From Allium sativum (taxonomy: Eukaryota > Streptophyta > Magnoliopsida > Asparagales > Amaryllidaceae): DNA of 64,000 bases. Numbering within the stretch: position 1 is the stretch's first letter; the number at the start of each line of letters is the position of its first letter. The notes under the pieces were generated by a model that did not search any database, was not told where the DNA came from, and worked only from the letters and a program-made list of their open reading frames with translations. The position numbers and the translations under genes are program-made. The stretch is from the NCBI GenBank assembly GCA_030737875.1, contig CM060909.1, forward strand, positions 28,665,659 through 28,729,658, written 5' to 3'. This document shows positions 60,317 through 64,000 of the stretch, piece by piece.

Positions 60317-62831
60317 TGTAACGACCCGCATTCTACGCATCATAGAATCGTAGAATATTTATTTCTGTCACATACGAAGTCGTATGGTCATGTAACTTTG
60401 GGGGACGACTATTGGGGTCATTTCCCATGTTCATGATTTTTCCCGATTTTTAAATGACCATTTTACCCCTAGTTATCACTGTTTTGGCCATAACTTTTGA
60501 CTGGAAAGGAATTTTGACCTGAAACCACTTCCATTGGCTCCGGATGATGGTTTCTCTTTCCGTAGAGTGGTCACATTAGCCAAACGGACTTACCGTTTGG
60601 GAGATATGGCTGAAACAAGTTTCAGATGGTGAAAAACAGCTTAATTGGGCTTAACCGGGTGATTAACAGCTAGGCCCAAAGGGGAATTTCGGGATTAGGA
60701 GTTTAAAAGGGCTGTTAGGGTTTGGAGAATACTTTTTTCTCATTTTTCAGCCGTCACTATTCATTCCTCTTAACCTAGCCATGGCCTCCACCCTCTAAAT
60801 CTCTTCAAAACACATCTTAATCACTTTCTAATTGAAGATTAGGCTTAGCAAACATCAAATCAAGGAGTATTAGCACGAGAACCGAGGTAGAGCTGCTGTG
60901 TAAGATTGGGAACAACGCCAAATCAGAGAATATTTCAGTTTTGGGGTTTTAGTGGTGGCAAAGGTGAGTGATTAGCTTGCTTTTACACTAATTACTGTTA
61001 ATTATGGGTAATTAGTGAAGATTAGCGAATTTATACATTAATAAATTCTGGAAAAATTCCTAAAATTCTATAATGATGTTTTATGGCTCTGATAAAAATT
61101 TGGGCTAATTTGGATAAGTTTTGCTAATTGTATGCATAATCACGGTTAAGAAGGATTAAGGGGAAAACATGGGTTTCTGGGTATGTTTGATCTAAAGTAT
61201 TTCATGTAAATGATGTTTTAATGTTTGTGATTGATTCTATATGTTGTTACTGCTGTTTGGAATGTTTTGCAATGTCATAGGAAGTTTAGAAAGGTTGAAA
61301 ACGCCGTCGTTCGGCGAAAATAGCTTGCTGGAAAAAGTTGCAGATTTTCAGAACCGGTTAGGAAGAACACCCGATCCGAACCGGATAGGAGGAGGAGATC
61401 CGATCCGAACCGGATAGGAGGAGGAGATCCGATCCGAACCGGATAGGAGGAGTAGATCCGATCCGAACCGAATAGAAGGAGGAGATCCGAACCGAACCGG
61501 ATAGGAGGAGACACCCGAACCGAACCGGATAGGAGGAGACACCCGAACCGAACCGGATAGGAGGAGGAGATCCGATCCGAACCGAATAGAAGGAGGAGAT
61601 CCGAACCGAACCGGATAGGAGGAGACACCCGAACCGAACCGGATAGGAGGAGGAGATCCGAACCGAACCGAATAGAGGAGGAGATCCGAACCGAACCGGA
61701 TAGGAGGAGGATGCCCGAACCGAACCGAATAGGAGGAAGAGACCCGAACCGAACCGAAGAAGACCATAACCCGAGATGCAAAGGTAGTCCAAATGGGAAG
61801 TTTGTACCAAGGATTCAGATGGGAATCAACGAGTTAACTTCATGATTGGGCTTTGCTGCGGGACGTGTGCTAAGGGGCTGTCGATGTCTGTAACTTTGGA
61901 TCACTATGTATAGGGGGTACGTGAACGGATTCAGGGCCACAGTGGTCTAGGTACGACTAAAAGAGCTATAGACCAATGAAGTGGGGTCATTTGTAAAGGT
62001 TTAGTCATGACTCCATGGGGTAAGCTTGGTGGTAGCAGTAGTTGTACAAGCCGAACTCCGTCACTACTTCGATGGGTCTAGTGGTTGAAAGCGGTATACA
62101 TCGTATGCTTTATGCACTGAGTGAGAGATGTGAGGATGGTTGCCATGATTGAATTGTTTGCTATCCCTATGACATGCACACCCCCACCCCCGTATTTCTT
62201 TACACCATATGTTGATGGCACCTTAGAGTATTGTACAGTATGTAGTGCTAACTCTTTGGTTGCAGGTCCAGGTTCAGGTATGGTTTAGTATACCTGTTAT
62301 TGTTCTGTTTAGCTGCTTATCGCTCATACCAGACTTTTTGTCTGACCCAGAGTTTTATGTCTCTTCTTATTACTCTGGGTGCTCACACGAGCAGACTAGA
62401 GACAGGTTAGCTGGTGATGCACGGGTAGATAATCCGGAGACGAGCAGGAGGCTTCCACGTAATATATATATATAGTATTCTCCCTGTGTTGTCGAAGATC
62501 ACTGCTTGGGCATTGGTGGTGTATCTTCCACTTTAGCTTTCTTTTGTTTAGAGACAGTAGATTTTGAAAAGTTGTAATAAGCTGTATTTGGATTTCCGCT
62601 GCTCTGATGTTGACATTTATTATTAGTTATCAGCTTATGCACTGTCTCACCTGTTTTATGTCAAGTATGTTATTAATATATTTTATTCCATGCGCTGTGA
62701 GACATTCTACAGGTTCCTTGATTAGTTCATTCTCTTCTTTCTTTTCTTATGACGACCGTTCCGTGCCAGTTGGACATGTGTACAGCGCACACTTGGAGGA
62801 AGTGTCGGTTGGTGCGGGGCGGGCCGTCACA
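60317..62831 (+). repeat. Element C 3' LTR
   Basis: 2515 bp, nearly identical to the 5' LTR. Visible differences are near 60452 (one extra A), 60680 (A/G) and 62674 (G/A). Carries the minisatellite at about 61367-61760 and the hairpin at 62330-62344. Small frames are LTR shadows. Confidence 0.95.
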
Positions 62832-63339
62832 GTCTAGGGGTCTTTTTATAGGTGATTAGGTTAGTTTTGACCATAGGATTAACCCTAAAACACATCAGGT
62901 CCATCAAATCCCATCAGAAACTTCTAGAACAAGACTCAACATGTCACAAATGGTGCACCAGAAAAACTGGTTCGACCGGGAGGGGGGGTCGACCCCTGGG
63001 TCGACAGGGGTGTCGACCCATTGGGGGGGGGGGTCGACACTGGTGTCGACCCCTATGTTAGCCCTGCCTGGGGAGGGAAAATTCCCGCCCATTCTGCCTT
63101 GGTTGTAATTCGAATCTGAATTCGAATTTGAACTGTTTTCGGGCTTAGAATTTTCTGAAAATTTCATTGGGCCATAACTTGGTCATACGGACTCCGTTTT
63201 TCGAAAACTCGGACTCTATTTTGTGTATTTTTCCGAGACGAACGCAATGGCACAGCCCGTTTCCCTTGATTCAGTTTTTAGAATTTAATTCTGCCTTGGT
63301 TTACATTATAACATGTTATTAAAAATACGGGTTGTTACA
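62832..63339 (-). repeat. Element B 5' LTR, remaining U3 part
   Basis: Resumes after the GTCTA duplication and matches 45136-45632. Holds a GTCGAC cluster (about 62985-63050) and a degenerate version of the E2F-like inverted site (about 63071-63090). The frames at 62852-63061 and 62904-63167 are LTR sequence. Confidence 0.92.
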
Positions 63340-63344
63340 AGTTG

Positions 63345-64000
63345 TTTGTGATTATCCAAATTGGCCATTCATCATGTTGTAAATTCACTTTAAGAACATA
63401 ATGTAGCGTTTCAACATTCCATTTACCAGTTAGGACGTAGAGACAATATATCGCGATGAGTCCACCATTGAGAATGTTTCGAAGCTTGAAAATTTGGAGA
63501 AAAAGGTGATGGAGAATGATAATCAGATGGTGAGTTAGGATAATTACTTGATTTATCCTGGAAAATGTGTCGATGTGTGGTGCTAAGAGGCGATGTTTGT
63601 TGTGATGGTTTTGCACGATGAAAAGATTTCTTTGGGACCCACTGAGCTTTAGTGTCATAATTCCTTTTGCCGGTTGTACGCGCACAAGCCAAAGCATTCA
63701 AACGTCCATTTTTTGTTGGACAACGTGGAATAAAATGACCAAAGCAGCCATATTTATAGCAAATTTTTGGGTCTTTACAATTTTTCGCCACGTGTCCTTT
63801 GCATGCACAATGCAAACAACACTTTGCTGCTTTCTAAAAATTAACTATTTCGAAGATCTATTTGAATTTTGGAAGTGGAGATTTAGGCTTTCTAAGAGGC
63901 CGTTTAGGAGGTGCAAGCGGTGGAGAAGCCGCTACTTGCGCATAAGTATGAGTGTAAGGTTCAGGTGGTATGCTATTTAGAACAGAAAAGCGATTACAGC
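63345..64000 (-). pseudogene. LINE ORF1, 5' part with zinc knuckles
   Basis: Right to left: Pro-rich SVLNSIPPEPYTHTYAQ and SPPLAPPKRPLRKPK (about 63880-63980), then a CX2CX4HX4C-type knuckle CACKGHVAKNC followed by CYKYGCFGHFIPRC (63730-63825). A Ser/Pro-rich stretch (63440-63650) and WPIWIITNNL at the B border follow. Stops occur near 63860 and a frame change near 63430. ORF1 is the RNA-binding partner of the LINE RT. It joins the 41822-42846 part once B is removed, and its start is probably just outside the window. Confidence 0.8.

Larger units (their letters stand above)
53073..62831 (+). mobile_element. Element C: complete, young Ty3/gypsy chromovirus (Tekay/Del-like)
   Basis: 9759 bp with a perfect GTCTA duplication (53068-53072 and 62832-62836). 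LTRs of 2514 and 2515 bp differ by about two substitutions and one indel by eye. The primer site, polypurine tract and a single uninterrupted gag-pol frame are all present. The C-terminal chromodomain and long LTRs fit the Tekay/Del branch, from general family knowledge. It may still be competent. Inserted in the LTR of B, opposite in orientation. Confidence 0.95.
42847..63339 (-). mobile_element. Element B: Ty3/gypsy chromovirus, nearly intact but with stops
   Basis: TGTAACACC...GTTGTTACA with a perfect AGTTG duplication (42842-42846 and 63340-63344). LTRs 42847-45632 and 50792-53072 plus 62832-63339. Its right LTR is split by element C. Without C it is about 10.7 kb. Same family as A. The coding region is one frame broken only by three TGA codons. 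Confidence 0.95.
32566..64000 (-). mobile_element. L1-type LINE, minus strand, interrupted by E, a 1.1-kb insertion, and B
   Basis: The tail shows as a T run at about 32566-32573. ORF2 endonuclease, RT and zf-RVT parts and ORF1 zinc-knuckle parts follow in the correct order to the right edge. With the three insertions removed, about 5.6 kb of LINE remains, close to the usual 6 kb, so the 5' end must lie just outside the window. Stops and frameshifts throughout show it is dead. Confidence 0.88.

Overview
This window is a plant nuclear repeat region. No host gene is recognisable. It is built almost entirely of nested transposable elements: two decayed CACTA (En/Spm) DNA transposons, several Ty3/gypsy LTR retrotransposons, an L1-type LINE, and solo or non-autonomous LTR elements. 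The plant assignment rests on the chromodomain-bearing Ty3/gypsy polyprotein primed by initiator tRNA-Met (TGGTATCAGAGC sites), on TNP2/DUF4216-type CACTA transposases, and on an L1 LINE with a zf-RVT domain. The species cannot be read from the sequence.

Layout, left to right. (1) 1-1965: minus-strand TNP2 transposase pseudogene (CACTA-1), running off the left edge. (2) 2597 to about 32.1 kb: a second CACTA (CACTA-2, plus strand). It has a CACTGCAAGAAA terminus, subterminal TTGCAACT repeats and a TNP2 pseudogene in pieces at 23.95-26.48 kb and 31.05-32.03 kb. It is split by gypsy element A (4991-23325, minus) and by solo LTR F (26481-31045). Element A is itself split inside gag by LTR-bounded insertion D (11607-19479). 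D carries a 128-bp tandem array and a palindrome-rich foldback element. (3) 32566 to beyond 64000: a minus-strand LINE. It is split by the small non-autonomous element E (34396-38680), by a 1.1-kb insertion (about 40466-41552) and by gypsy element B (42847-63339). The right LTR of B is split by element C (53073-62831), an apparently intact chromovirus with a 1458-codon gag-pol frame.

The insertion borders give the order of events. Perfect 5-bp duplications flank B (AGTTG), C (GTCTA), D (GAAAG) and E (ATTAG). One-mismatch duplications flank A and F. C and E are youngest (LTRs differ at about 3 and 4 positions by eye), B is older and A older still. C is the only element here whose coding capacity looks complete. 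E has termini, PBS and PPT but no genes, so it would need enzymes supplied in trans.

The most interesting signals are non-coding structures in the LTRs. Six LTR types share a short hairpin 355-494 bp from the LTR 3' end, with a compensatory base-pair change in C. A and B share a duplicated about 50-nt module whose terminal stem changes on both sides together, and three consecutive GGTTAAGT/ACTTAACC hairpins. A and B also share an E2F-like palindrome beside a GTCGAC cluster in U3. These suggest conserved RNA structure and promoter elements that ORF-based annotation would miss.
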